Assembly: GCF_000003815.2 (NCBI RefSeq)
Contig: NC_049985.1
Span: 18,726,610-18,790,609, forward strand
Direction of reading: 5' to 3'
DNA: 64,000 bases
Origin: Branchiostoma floridae
Taxonomy: Eukaryota > Chordata > Leptocardii > Amphioxiformes > Branchiostomatidae
Part shown: positions 34,850 through 47,232 of the stretch, piece after piece
Layout of the letters: every line of letters starts with the position of its first letter
How positions within the stretch are numbered: the first letter of the stretch is position 1
Program-made: the position numbers and the translations under genes
Notes under the pieces: generated by a model
Databases searched by the model: none
Seen by the model: only the letters and a program-made list of their open reading frames with translations
What the model was told of the DNA's origin: nothing

Positions 34850-35391
34850 TTCATAAATTCTGTGGGGGTGTTTTTTGTATTACCCATGCTTTACACAAAA
34901 TTTGAAACATGAACCAATTTGTAATGCAATGTTTACTTATAGCTATTATAGCTTCTAGTTCATGTTTTTTGTTACAAATCAATCGTGCATTGCAGACGAG
35001 AATGTTTGGCATTCGGTGAGACTCAGTTTGTTTACCTACCGTAGCCAATGAGTGATCCTCCTCCGGCCTCCTTGATTGAGTTCACGTTGGCAAGGTGGCG
35101 ATGGCGCGCTTTGTTCTTCGGGAATGTCTGGCGTTCATCGGGCAAAATTGGGCGATTGTTGATGATCGTGCAGATTTTTCTTGCTCTGCTGCGTCCAGCT
35201 TTGCATCCTCTTGTGTTCCAGAAACCACACTGGACAAGCAGACTCTTGGTCTGCCCAGGAACTACATTATTTCGACGAGAGAGAAGTAATTCCGACCTGG
35301 AGTAGTAGCGCCCTCCCACAGCAGTAGCCACCATGTCTTTGTCTTGCAGAAACAACACCACCAGGACGCATAAAAGCGGGTATATCCACAT
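34850..35391 (-). pseudogene. 5' fragment of a LINE (pre-endonuclease region and EN start)
   Basis: On the minus strand: a Met-initiated frame (35391 to 35032) with a hydrophobic start, then RGCKAGRSRARKICTIINNR and HRHLANVNSI. After a frameshift it continues with NILVCNARLICNKKHELEAI (about 35000-34930), the start of an APE endonuclease domain as in CR1/RTE/Jockey-type LINEs (N-ARS---K-DEL). The signal-peptide look of the first residues is then fortuitous or an artefact. Confidence 0.6.
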
Positions 35392-35631
35392 GATTGTCAG
35401 AATCTTGGAACAGTGAGATAAATGTTGCCACTATAGAAAAAATGATGATCTATGGACAAAGAGCAATAAGGTACACATACTTTTTGTACCCACTGATCTT
35501 TATTCATATAAAAATTGCACATGTAAGCCAATTGTTTAGATATACAGTTAAAATAATTATTACGAAATATTGATGAGAAAATAATCAATTTCGCCACTGT
35601 CAAACCTACGTATCAAAACTAAACGCAAACT

Positions 35632-36965
35632 GGCCAATTTTCCCGCGTTTTCCGCCAAGTAACATTTTCTCAAATGTCTCAACTAACCCTACCAAAGTTA
35701 ACTCTGCCGAAAATTATTGATATCGCCATGCGGAATGTTGATTAATTCAACGACAAAGACTTGTATTCTAACGTTCAATGCATGCGTACCGTCCTCTACC
35801 TCTCAAATGACCCTGTCTGAACTCCAAATCCTCGCAAACTACAATTTTAAACCGGGCAAAGGGTGACACACATGTATGGCCACTGTAAGGCTGTAATATG
35901 CATGTGTTTCTGTCTGTATATACGGCATTGGAAGCCAGCTTATGAATATCAATTAGCATTCGTCTTCCTCGGCGCTGATTGGCTGGCCCCATTAAATTCA
36001 ATTAACTCGCGAAAGCCCTGGCTGCCGCAGGTGTGTGGGGTCACTGGAGTTCACGGCAGGAGGCCGAAAGAAAACCAATTTCTCCTCAGAAAGGTGCTGA
36101 AATTAAGCATTTCAAAGTAGTTTATGCCAAAAATTTTACTTGGATCATTTTACCAACTATCTAATGCCTATCTACGCCAAATTTCAGGTCATTCCATTGT
36201 AATACCAGGTACAGTGCGCCAAAATGTACCGTTTTGGTCAAAAGATAACCTTTAAACATCAATAAAGTCATTTTAGAGGCAGATATGAAAAAAAAAACCT
36301 GCAAATTTTCCCGCGTTTTCAGCCAAGTAACATTTATTTGATTGTCTCAACTAACCATACCAAAGTCAACTATGCCGAGAATGATTGATATTGCCATGCG
36401 GAATGTTGCTTAATTCAACGACAAAGACTTGTATTCTAATGTTCAATGCATGCGTACCGTCCGCTACCTCTCAAATGACCCTGTCTGAACTCCAAATCCT
36501 CGCAAACTACAATTTTAAACCGGGCAAAGGGTGACACACATGTATGGCCACTGTAAGGCTGTAATATGCATGTGTTTCTGTCTGTATATACGGCATTGGA
36601 AGCCAGCTTATGAATATTAATTAGCATTCGTCTTCCTCGGCGCTGATTGGCTGGCCCTATTAAATTCAATTAACTCGCGAAAGCCCTGGCTGCCGCAGGT
36701 GTGCGGGGTCACTGGAGTTCACGGCAGGAGGCCGAAAGAAAACCAATTTCCCTTCAGAAACGTGCTGAAATTAAGCATTTTGAAGTAGTTTATGCCAAAA
36801 AATTTACTTGGATCATTTTACCAACTATCTAATGCCTATTTAGACCAAATTTCATTTGTTCATTGTAATGACAATTCCATTGTAAGACCACGGTACAGGG
36901 GGCCCAAATATACCGTTTAAACATTAATAAAATCATTTTAGAGGCAAATATGAAAAAAACTGAGA
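35632..36965. repeat. Tandem duplication, ~669-bp period, 2 copies
   Basis: 35632-36300 and 36301-36965 match throughout: ATTTTCCCGCGTTTTC, GCTGATTGGCTGGCCC, GGTGTGTGGGGTCACTGGAG. About 95% similar over the first 480 bp. The second copy ends with GACAGGAGAAAGAAAGAAGA and GTATGGCTGAAATATAA (to 37130), also found at the end of the insertion in gene 1 intron 6. Confidence 0.85.
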
Positions 36966-37239
36966 AAAAAAAACATCAAGGTATTTGCCCATTCTACCCC
37001 TGTGCCAAATTTCTGGTCATTCGGTTCAGGAACGGCGGAGATGAATCACTTTGAAGATTTGACAGGAGAAAGAAAGAAGAAGAAACATTACGAATACAAT
37101 ATATTTCACCATACTATGTATGGCTGAAATATAACAATGTAGAACTAAACGCATCAGGACTCTGGGATTTTCAACAAGATAATGTCATTGTTCAACCACA
37201 AGTATATCAATAAACTTAGACAAGTATAGATTATTACTA

Positions 37240-37781
37240 CACATTATGATATAGCCAGGCGCCGCGGACCAATAAGAAGTCCCCGTTCCACGTTGGTTAT
37301 GACGCCGTAACACAAAGATTCAGGCCAGGCAGGTGGGTATCGCTCCCCTGATTGGTCAGAATGAATCGACACCGGCACCAGTGTCGATTTGCATCGACAC
37401 TGGCACCAGTGTCAATGCAAATCGACACCGGTGATTCATTTTGACCAATCAAAAGTAGCGATACACACAAGAAAGTAAGGTATATGCAGGCATTGACCAA
37501 TAAAAAGGAGCGAAACATATGCCAGAGTAGAGGGAATAAGTGCAGACTGGCTACCTCTAACATTAATGATGAGTTTTGTTGTTCTAAAAAGCCTGCAATA
37601 TGTTTCGAACATTTTCTGTGGAAATTTTTGGTTTCAAAATGCAATGTGTAATCACCTTACCAAAGAATGTACCGAAGAACAAATGTGAATGTTAAAAAAT
37701 TCGACAAAGGAATTCACACGTATAGTACCAAGAGATCTATACAGGAGTTTGCAAGTTTGGGTAGGCTATATGATAATAACG
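37240..37781. repeat. Dispersed repeat with nested palindromes, copy 1
   Basis: Collinear with 63375-63930. Contains a compound palindrome around 37357-37450: GATTGGTCAGAATGAATCG ... CGATTCATTTTGACCAATC, with inner TCGACACCGG/CCAGTGTCGA arms. Followed directly by a TTAA MITE. Confidence 0.75.
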
Positions 37782-37785
37782 TTAA

Positions 37786-37949
37786 TGACCCGCCTGTTCC
37801 TCGGTGTACATGGTGTCATAACGCCTGGTCCTTTGCTATAACCACCTCATAAGACCACCTCGTTCGCTTCGCTCACATCGGTGGTTTTATTCGGTGGTTA
37901 TAGCAAAGGACCAGGCGTTATAACACCATATACACCTCGGGGCGGGTCA
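37786..37949. mobile_element. 164-bp hairpin MITE at TTAA
   Basis: Arms of about 60 bp: TGACCCGCC ... GGTCCTTTGCTATAACCACC against GGTGGTTATAGCAAAGGACC ... GGCGGGTCA. TTAA at 37782-37785 and 37950-37953. A left-truncated relative lies at 63945-64000. Confidence 0.85.
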
Positions 37950-38050
37950 TTAACCCTCAATTCTACAAGACGACTATTTTAGATTTTACCGCTCAGAAGT
38001 CAGTTTTACATACTTTGTCAACGGTCTAGTTCACCACACACGCACACTTA

Positions 38051-38299
38051 AGGTGCGCTCCCCCCGCACTTGTGTCAAGCTTGCGTCACTGCGGGGTACG
38101 AAATATACTCAACGAATTTCAGAGATAAAGAACGGATTTTTTTTTCTTTTTGTGAATTTTGTCGTCTTTTGAGTCATACTTGTACGTATTGCGCAATATC
38201 TAAATTATAAAAAAAAACGGAGAAAATAAAAAAACAGTGCCGCAGTGAATAAACCCCGCAGTGACGCAAGCTTGACACAAGTGCAGTGGGAGCGCACCT
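38051..38299. mobile_element. 249-bp TIR element with TTA duplication
   Basis: Ends AGGTGCGCTCCCCCCGCACT / AGTGCAGTGGGAGCGCACCT, inner CTTGCGTCACTGCGGGGT / ACCCCGCAGTGACGCAAG, TTA on both sides. The duplicated flank at about 14030-14050 lacks it (empty site). A 3-bp TWA target site suggests PIF/Harbinger. Confidence 0.8.
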
Positions 38300-39490
38300 T
38301 TACACAGAGACAAACACACAGAAAAAGGAAATATTTAGAACTTTTGTGCCGATTTTACATCATAACCATGAGTACAATTTGCATTAAAGTGCAACCACTA
38401 AAGATACTACTTTTCATACTAAATTTCTTCGGTACTGTATTGTGATGTTCACAGCACAGTTATCTTTTGTTAAATACACAGCTAACAATAATGTACACGC
38501 CGGTCGAGAGCAACACCTAGCATTCCTTGATAGTACTGCAATTATCTATCATCAAAAAGCTTCGTTCACATGGATCAAAAGCGTAGCCTAGCAAATGTAT
38601 CTAGAGCTGCAATTATCCAATATCATAAATGCCCCCGGGCCAAGTCGGGTAATGGAATTACGTGTCTGGCAATGCCGCCATTAATGACACCGTAGAAATT
38701 ATGCTTCCCGAAGTGCGCCTGATAGTTTTCGACAAGCACAAAACTATCGTCCGTACACTGTTATGCAGTTCATACGTTATAACTCCCGTCCTAAACTTAG
38801 CACCTAGTTAGAAAACGCTCCCAATGTGTCAAAGTGATTAGATTTAATAGGCTTGTGCCATTCTGATCTTAAGCAGAGGTAAGAGGTAAGAGGAGCGTCC
38901 GTGTAATTTTTCCAACTACTACTATATCTCTGCTTGGAGAGTAACATTAGAGTATATCAAGACTGTAAACGGTTGTTTTCTACCCGTTTTATGATGCCTG
39001 TCGTGGAGGACGGCAATTTTGATTTTTTTAGGGGGGGGTGGTCACGTTAAAATTTTTTGAGATGGGGGGCATGAAAAATATGATCGGACTTCCAACGCAC
39101 CAGCCCCCCCCCCCCCCTCCCCCATAAATATCATATGGTCCTTAAGGCTCGTATGGATTTTGTAAAACTCATATTAATTACGTCAAATCAGTGTGTTTCT
39201 TAAAAGGATATCATATAAAGTCCAATTCGTACATATTCCATAAAACTTTATGAAAGCCGTTAAATTCGTATATAAATAGGCACCACTTGTTGTAAATATC
39301 TCCTCATAGCAAGTCTAAATATTTAATTTATGAAACCATATGTACGTATTCATAATGGGCCATATAGTGTACAGAGCTCCACGGAGAAACTTGTCACAGG
39401 CTGTAGTAAACCCATATCAGCACTTTGGGACGATTAGCACGGAGGTGCAAACTTTCCGGGCATTCACTACAATGGCAAGCAAACATATAA
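38300..39490. other. Downstream flank of gene 1, no exon recognised
   Basis: 38300-38695 is the duplicate of 14040-14660. The rest has poly-G/poly-C runs (about 39031-39123) and nothing coding that I recognise. Confidence 0.5.
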
Positions 39491-39493
39491 TCT

Positions 39494-39617
39494 ATTCTCC
39501 AAGCAGAGGTTGGAGATATAGTAGTAGTCGGGAAATTTACCAGCGCTAGGAGCGCGTCGGTAGATTTCCTGACTGCTAGTATATTCCCGCGACTCAGCCT
39601 CTGCTTGGAGAGTAGTG
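39494..39617. mobile_element. ~124-bp foldback element
   Basis: Ends TCTCCAAGCAGAGGTTG / GCCTCTGCTTGGAGAGTAG; the same end (CTCTCCAAGCAGAGGTTGG) recurs at 40251 without its partner. Confidence 0.7.
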
Positions 39618-40250
39618 TCCCCCTGAAGGGAGCAAGCCGGTAAAAATTCAACATCTGCTTAGAGAACAATTATTTACTTGTGACATTTAATGGTACATGT
39701 GCTAGTATTGTTTTTTTCCGATTTAGGTTCTTAAAATCAGCAATTTTATAAATACTAGTGCCGATGGTTGACACTGAGTGCTAAGGAATTACTTAGTGTA
39801 AATCGTGGGCCGCCTCATCTGATGACCTCATCGGATTGTCAAATTCAAGAGAATATCAATTCTTGTGACGAGCAATTGAAGTCTGAGTCATATTGTACTA
39901 CCATGTACAATTGTCGTGCAATAAAGTTATTCTTTTATGATTACCAAAGTGTTTGCTTTTTCTCCTTTTTCAAGAACAACGGAAGCAAATATTGACTTCA
40001 TCTTTCTGTTGATGCCGTTATTATAGTGACATTGCACCATAAAAATCTCAGCTGGTGACAAGTTCATCTACACACCTTGTCTTTATGGTGTTGATTTACT
40101 GACGTTTAAACACACACCTTTATGTAAATAAGATGGCAGGTTTTATGGTATTCCGATTAACGTTTATACCCCCCCGCCTACCCAAACATATATAGCCGGG
40201 AGTCCAGCCTTGTTCGCTTTGGTCTCTACCCCGTACTCTCCTTCACCTAC

Positions 40251-40381
40251 TCTCCAAGCAGAGGTTGGTGGAAAAAATCGTGACCTTTTTCTTCATCCGT
40301 TTTTTCGATTGGCACTCCCATGGATCGAAAAAAGGATGAAAGGAAAAGGTCACGATTTTCTTCCACCACACAGAGACTGTC
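40251..40381. repeat. Long hairpin (arms ~45 bp)
   Basis: GGTGGAAAAAATCGTGACC ... GTTTTTTCGAT pairs with ATCGAAAAAAGGATGAAAGG ... GGTCACGATTTTCTTCCACC, loop about 14 bp around 40308-40322. Starts with the terminal motif of the 39494 element. Confidence 0.8.
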
Positions 40382-40644
40382 ACATTGTGGTGAGCCTTAC
40401 TTACTGTTGTTTCGAGTAGGTCGATCCGACGCGGACACTTAGCCCGGTGCCTGCTAAAAGCATTCTGACAAGACACAGTTCATCTTGAATGCATCCTGCT
40501 TGGTCCAGGACATTTAGGATTTTGAACATTTGAATAGATCTTTTTTGGAACTTTTTATAGATAATCTGGCAAGATAGAACAAAGAGCGGTGCTATAAAAG
40601 TTATCTGCGCGTCCTAGAGTGCTGTTTTTGTGTCCATCTACTAA

Positions 40645-41418
40645 AGGCCCCCTCTCACTAGACTCGCGTCACGCTTGCGTCGCTTCGGGGTTCGACAACG
40701 CAAACGTGACCCCACGGAACCTAGAGGTGACGCGAGCGAACCTTGAGGTGACACAAGCGAACCTAGAGGTGACACAAGCAAGCACGACGGTTTTTTGATA
40801 GTTAAAAATAACGCAAGTGGCAAGATGCCCCAAGAGTGACACAACAGTGACCTAAGAGTAACACAACAGTGACACAACAGTGACACAACAGTGACACAAC
40901 AGTGACGCCAACATGCCTTCATAATTCAACAGTATCAAGGTTATATTTTGTCTATTTCCTATTAAAACTTAGGAAATATCAAGATTATTTTATTTCTGAA
41001 ATTTGAAAATTGTTCAATAAACCTATAAACACACACCATTACACATACTTGTTGCAAAACACATAAGCGATGGAGTCAAATCTGGTATATGGTTCGTGTC
41101 CATTCATTTGGGTCACTTCTTTTACTGAAAAAGTCTTTCAAGGTTATCATATAACATCAGTAACATATTATGCATCATCACAAGGGAAAGTATTTCATTA
41201 TAAATCTCATTTTGAGGCATTTTCATCATTTTACAGTGATTTTTCATAAATTGACAACGCTGCGACTTCCGATAACCTGTTCATTTAGTCTAGAAACGCA
41301 ACAGTGACGCAAGTAAGTGTGAGCGCAACAGAAAATCGGCGAAAATAACACAACAGTGACACAGTGAACGAACCCCGAAGCGATGCAAGCGTGACGCGAG
41401 TCTAGTGAGAGGGGGCCT
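40645..41418. mobile_element. 774-bp TIR element with TAA duplication
   Basis: Ends AGGCCCCCTCTCACTAGACT / AGTCTAGTGAGAGGGGGCCT plus a further ~30 paired bases (TCGCGTCACGCTTGC...). TAA at 40642-40644 and 41419-41421. Interior has repeated GTGACACAACA units. PIF/Harbinger-like target site; no transposase. Confidence 0.85.
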
Positions 41419-41421
41419 TAA

Positions 41422-42295
41422 CCCTATCCAGACCGGGCTTTTTTGGGATAGCTGGGACCGGGGGGGGGGGGGGCTCTTTTGACCCCCCTTCGTAATTTTA
41501 AAACGGCTTGGGTTTTGATCACCAAATTTGGACGGGATATTGAACTAGTAAAGTTTTATATACTCTGTAAGATTGGTATCGTTATGACGTAATATGACGT
41601 CATAATGTCATATTTTAGGCTAAAATCGTCTACATATGAAATTCCCGCTGTACTTAAAGGTTTTAAAGAAAACAAAGACTATAAAGGTTATCGTACTAGT
41701 GTCTAAGTCTGCCAAGTCTTCTGTTGCCAATATGACGTCAAAAAATGACGTCATTTGTCCGCCATCTTTGATCGACAAGCATGAATTTTCTAAAATACGT
41801 TTTTTTCTACATATCACCCCAAAACCCAATAAAAATCGGGCTAAAAAGGTCCAAATGATTTTTTTGTAAGAAAATAAAAGATTTTGACGGAATTTGAGTA
41901 AAAAAAAAACATGTATTTATCGTTGAAAATGGCATTGTCCGCCATCTTGGATTTTGACCCATGACGTCATCAAATTAGCATAGATTATGAATAATTAATT
42001 AGAAATGAGTGACTCAAAACTACACAGGATCTTAATGATATAGATAAACAAGTTTGGTTTAGCAATAAAACTATGAAATCCCATAATTCAAACTGAAATT
42101 AGTAAATTGGTAAAACATGCCTGTCAGAAACCCGAAAAATAACAAACTAACATTTTTTTCACAGAATTGTTGCTAACAGTATTTTAGGAAAAGTCACTAA
42201 GTTTCGTTGTCCTAGCACACGTCGTTCGGCAGTTATTCGACGTCAAAGTTGACGCAGGCACTTTTAGACTCCCCCCCCCCGCGGTCTGGATAGGG
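41422..42295. mobile_element. 874-bp piggyBac-type TTAA element
   Basis: Ends CCCTATCCAGACCGGG / CGCGGTCTGGATAGGG flanked by TTAA (41418-41421, 42296-42299). Related to 22730-23831, including the CCGCCATCTTGGATTTTG block. It sits exactly in the TTAA at the edge of the preceding TIR element. Confidence 0.85.
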
Positions 42296-42419
42296 TTAAG
42301 CGGTCTAGTCAAGACTTAACATATGACTGAGGACAAAGTTGTAGGTTTGATACGTATCTTTGAAAAACGGGTGGCTAGACAAAACTATTCACTAGTAATC
42401 AACGGACGCTAACAAAACC

Positions 42420-45400
42420 AGGCGCTTTGTTGTAATTTTACCCCAGATTACAGTGTTATAAAACTTGAAAGGTTGACCGACCAACTCAAGCTAGGGTGTG
42501 GGGCTTCCGGAGGCAAACAAAAACCTGAGTAACTTATTTGATACCTTTCCTTTCGTTCAAAGAACAACGGAATCAAACATTGACTAAATCTTTCTGTTGA
42601 CGCTCTTATCATTGTGATGTTGGGCCCTAAAAATTCCGAGCTGGTGACGAACAAAAGTCTAAGTCATATATGTACTGCCATGTACAAATGTCGTGTAATA
42701 AAGTCGTTCTTTTAAGATTGCCGAGAGGTTTGTTTTTTCTCCTTTTTAAAGAACAGCGGAAGCAAAAATTGACTTCACCTTTCTGATAGCGCTATCATCA
42801 TGGTGACATTAAACCATTAAAATTCTCAACAGATGACACACCTTGTTCTTTTACACACCTTGACTTAAGAGTGTTTATTGACTGACGTGCAAATACTTAC
42901 CTTTTTGTAAGGATGTTCATAACATCTTGACTACCGTGATACCCCCCTCCCTTTCAAGCCGAGAGTGTTTACACAAAAAGTCAATGCCAAAAGGGTCACA
43001 AAAGGGTCACGGTTAAAGCTCCGTAGCTTGATAGTGCACTACAAATTGGCACGAAAAGGTTTCGAGGGTTCCATTTAAGTTTACATTTGAGTAAAAACTT
43101 GAAAAAATGCGATGGTAATAGCATTGATTTTTGATCATCGGGTAGATGTAGCGGTCGGTGTTATTTTGTATGCCTTCCGCTAGAGTGCGTGTACAAAATA
43201 ACGCCGACCGCTTTATCTGTGTGGTGATAAATTGATTCGGGGCTTGTAATTCTACAAAGTTACGCTATATAGGACCGGTAGAACGATAGTTCTCAGCCAT
43301 GTACCAAGCGTGACGATTCCACTTACAGTGGGTGTGGCACGTAATATATTTTTTGTCTTTTTGCTCAAAACTCGCTTGTATTGATGCGGTATTCATTTAA
43401 TGACGTATTCAGTACCGACTGTTATGTAAAGGGAAATCATTTTTATCCAACGAAGAAACGTGCTTCAAACGTTGAAAAAAAAGAGTCTACTCCCCTGCAT
43501 AATGGTATTGTAGAATAATGGTATTGCACGCCATGTTGGAAGATAACCTAGTAGAATAGAACACAGGACCGCGATGTAAAAGTACCTGTGAGTACGAGTG
43601 TGCTGCTTTTTGTGTCCGTACTGTGGATCATTTTGTGGTCTAGCAAAGGCTAGATTATAAGACAAAGTGGTAATAATAGGTTTTGTTGAGTATAATTAAA
43701 AACGTTATTTATCATATATAACGTCAATACTAGTGCCAATGGTTAACACAGTGAATTACTTAGTGTAAACCGTGGGCCGGTGGCTAGTTAGTTGACAACA
43801 AACATTAACTCAACCAGGAGCTCTGTTGTGACTTTTCGGGACGATGAACGAGCTCAGATTACAGCGTGATAAAAACTAGGAAGGCTGATTGTCCAACTCA
43901 AAAGAATATCGCTTCTTGTGGCGAACAAAAGTGTGAGTCATCTTCGTACTACCATGTACAAGTGCCGAGCAAGTTCTTCTTTTAAGATTGCCGAAGTGTT
44001 TTCTTTTATATCTTATTTTCAATAAAAACGGAAGCAAATATTGACTCCATTTTTCCGTTGACACTGTTATCATGGTGACATTGGACCTTAAAAATCTCAG
44101 CTGGTGACAAATTCTTTTAGAAAGAGAGAAGAGAGAAGAGAGAAAACAAGTACAAGACGGTAGTACGAAGGCTAAATTGCCTCGTGACTGTTCTACTGCC
44201 CTGGGTGCCAAACTTGGCAAGCGTATTACAAGGTCGGGCAGATAAACCCTATGTACACAAGTACACACCTTCACACACCTTGGCTTTATCGTGTTGATTG
44301 ACTGACGTGCAAACACTCACCTCTTTGTACATACGGTGGAAGAATGTAATGCCCCACCCCCCACACACACCTACCCAAGTGAATCTACACATAAATCAAT
44401 GCCAAAAGGGACACCTATCTATTGGAAAAGTAATGAAATAAATATGGGGAGCTTGTATTTGAGGAAGTGCCTCGAGTACGTTAATTCCCCGGTTACACAT
44501 AGCCCCACTATGTATGTCGACCACTAGCCAACAGAAGCTGGCAGTAGATCGGGAACCATTCCATGTTCCACGAAGTAGAATACTTGAAGTGGGTGTTTGA
44601 ATCCTACACTATGTGCCTTAGTGATGTCTCCAAGGTGAGGATATGGTAGGTACTAGATTTATTGCTTGCGTGACTGAAAAGACAGTTTAGCACGTGCCCC
44701 AAATTAATTTTTGACAGTCTTTATTGTTTTATGGCAGACTGTAGTTTTTGCTCAACGGATGTTTGCCTTCTTTTCCTGGGAAACGCGTTGGCGTTATGTA
44801 CTTTACAATGATGTAACCTTTCCATAGATTTTCTCCGAAATTCTACCCACCCTACTTTAATTAACCAATCATAGAAGTGCGTTCCCTTCATCCCCCTTGG
44901 TGTGGAGAAACCATTCTCCTTAAAAGGCGTCTGAACATTTGCATACGTCCTGCTATAAATGTGTTAGACTAGCTGGTCGACACCAGAGCGGTCAGGTCCG
45001 GGAGAAGAAATCGTTTAACGTACCCCTTCACCGCGCACAGAAAGCAGGCAAAAAAGTAAGTTCTGGCCGTTTTCTTTTTCTATTTTAGGTACTATTAAGA
45101 TTATTAAAGTCTGGAATAATTCTCCAGCAAATTCGGCCCTATTGATCTGTATGGGCGTTATTCAATCAATCAATCGTTCGCATGCATCATTTGTTGATTT
45201 ATTCAGTTTTCTTGTGCGTTATTCAGTTTCCTTAGTGGGAGTGAAACTTGAGAATAACATAGATGCTGTATGAAGATGATTTCTTCCGGACTTTGAAGGC
45301 ATGAAATTTCCTGTTTTGCGCGGTTCTTACCTCTAAAAAAATGAGAGAATGTGCATATCGTACAAACAGGCGATACCAACTTGTAATGTCTTCTTTTAAT

Positions 45401-45480
45401 AAAAGGGGTGTAGGTGGTACAGAATCCTTTTTTTTCATATACAACTCAATATTTAGTTAGATTACGATATTTTTCGTGCA
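42420..45480. other. Intergenic with a repeated AATAAA-containing block; no exon recognised
   Basis: A block with TCATATTGTACTACCATGTA-like sequence, GTCGTGCAATAAAGT and a GGAAGCAAATATTGACT(T/C)CA motif occurs at 39750-40110, 42640-42880 and 43720-44110, so it was duplicated. A 21-bp-arm hairpin (AGCGGTCGGTGTTATTTTGTA / TACAAAATAACGCCGACCGCT) lies at 43149-43213. Around 44940-45060 a TATAAA and a later AAG|GTAAG-like donor are seen, but no coding exon. Confidence 0.5.
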
Positions 45481-45499
45481 GAATTTCGTAGTTTTAATT

Positions 45500-45712
45500 A
45501 CGGGAAGCAGACACGCTGTAGAATTTTACGTGCAGGCAAAACTTTGTGTGTCATCGGACTGCGAATTCGCCCCCCTGTACGTGCCAGTAAGGGCGACGCG
45601 CCTGCCCTGCACAGCCTGCACGTTTTTAGAAATGCGTTGCAGACGTGCCCACCCCCCCCCCCCCCAAAAAAAAAACGTACGGACAAACGGCATGTACGGT
45701 GGGTTCTGCATT
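45500..45712. mobile_element. ACGT-rich TIR element fragment E
   Basis: Shares GCAGACACGCTGTAGAATTT, GGGCGACGCGCCTGCC and the right end ACGGTGGGTTCTGC with copy A. Left end missing. Confidence 0.65.
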
Positions 45713-45822
45713 TGTCTTCAGTTGTATACCCATGCAAGTCTGCGTAGACACGGTCGTTTGTCTGCGAGGGATCAAAGTTTTCTCCTGAAGGGTTTTATAC
45801 TATGTGTTAAAGTATGTTATTA

Positions 45823-47232
45823 TTCCGGTGTGACAGCGTTCTCGCCCCCCCGTGATCTCGCCCCCCCCGGGGCGAAATCACTAGCGATCTCGCCCTCCCC
45901 GGCTAGTGATCTCGCCCCCCTACCTCGCCCCCCTTTAGCGATTTCGCCCCCCCCCCAAAAATCGGGTTTACATGACATTTTAGAAGTTGATTGGTATAAA
46001 TCACAAAATGTAGTTTCAGAATGATATAAGTACACGAGTTTGATACATTAAACTCCATTCATAGTATCAATATTACCGTAATTACATGGTAATAAGATAG
46101 TTGAACTTGTTTCAGACAAGGAGGGTTTGGTCCCTTGTATTCCCATTATTGCATATACCTGAGTCTTGACATAAGATGTATTTCATTGTATTCACCTGTC
46201 CTCAAGCAACCTATATATCTCCAATATGAAGTCTCTACAATGAAGTGACCACAAAAGAACTATGTAATGTCTTTATTAATTATGCAAATATTACGTATTA
46301 ATTAAAATAACGAACATTTTGGTATATGCACCTGGCCAAGGGATATCTTCACCTCCAACATGACTGTCTTTTCTAGTATTTAGGAACTGATGCATTTACC
46401 CGTGTTTCGACAGGTACTTTACCAGTGTTTTTGTAGCATTTAGCAACATCTATATCAACTTGCGCGTAGATAGTGTTTATAATGAGGAACTATTATTCAC
46501 GTGTGTTTTTGTTAGTGCTTTGGAAATGTTTCCAGCACAAGAAAGAAAACACTGTGACAAATTGAAAACATATAGCTGACGTATTCCGTACCATAGACGG
46601 TGTTGATTTATACGTTCGCAGTAGCACTGTTTTATGCCACCTTAGCTGCAAAAATTGTCTTTTTTGTTTCACAAAAATGAATTTATGCCTACCTTCTCGG
46701 CCGTTATAGTTATTCAGAAAGAACCCATAATCACTCCACACTAAATATTTATTGGTGGGAATACCAGCAACTTTTATTGTCTGGCATAAAGCATAACAAA
46801 TACGAGAAACTTTACAAACCAAAATGGAAATCATTTTGCACAAATTGTCATGCCTGACATATACGATCATTACACTTATTGTGTATCTGAAAATGTTTTA
46901 CAAACGTTGTAATATTATAACCAACAATCAATCACGATTTTTCCACCCGCCTACAACAAATTAGCATTCGTGCAAAATTGAATATACTTGCCGCAAGAAT
47001 GGTAAGGTTACTCCGGCAAAAGAAGAAATAACGATAAGGGCTAACGAGTCCTACAGCGAAGCATAGAAATCACAGCTTGGCACATGAATAGCTATGTGCC
47101 CAAGTTACAGGTAGCGCACCTGTAATATGTAGTAGCCAGCTGCTCGGGGGGGGGGGGGGGGGCCAAAACCCTAAAGGGGGGCGAAAACCCTAGGGATCTC
47201 CCCCCCCGGGGGAGATCGCTGTCACACCGGAA
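45823..47232. mobile_element. 1.4-kb TIR element inserted in a LINE fragment
   Basis: Perfect 16-bp ends TTCCGGTGTGACAGCG / CGCTGTCACACCGGAA, with C-rich (GATCTCGCCCCCCC) and G-rich subterminal blocks. A 125-codon minus-strand frame at 46493-46870 has no recognisable domain. Target-site duplication not resolved. Confidence 0.75.

Noticed and set aside
35032-35391. Secreted 119-residue protein with signal peptide
   Set aside because: The following endonuclease-like sequence and the RGCKAGR-type basic stretch fit a LINE 5' region better.
44940-45060. TATA promoter with first exon
   Set aside because: A TATAAA and a donor-like site are present, but no downstream exon or paralogous counterpart supports a transcript.
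45823-46035. Pro/Ser-rich coding region over the GATCTCGCCCCCC block
   Set aside because: Subterminal simple C-rich repeat of the TIR element.
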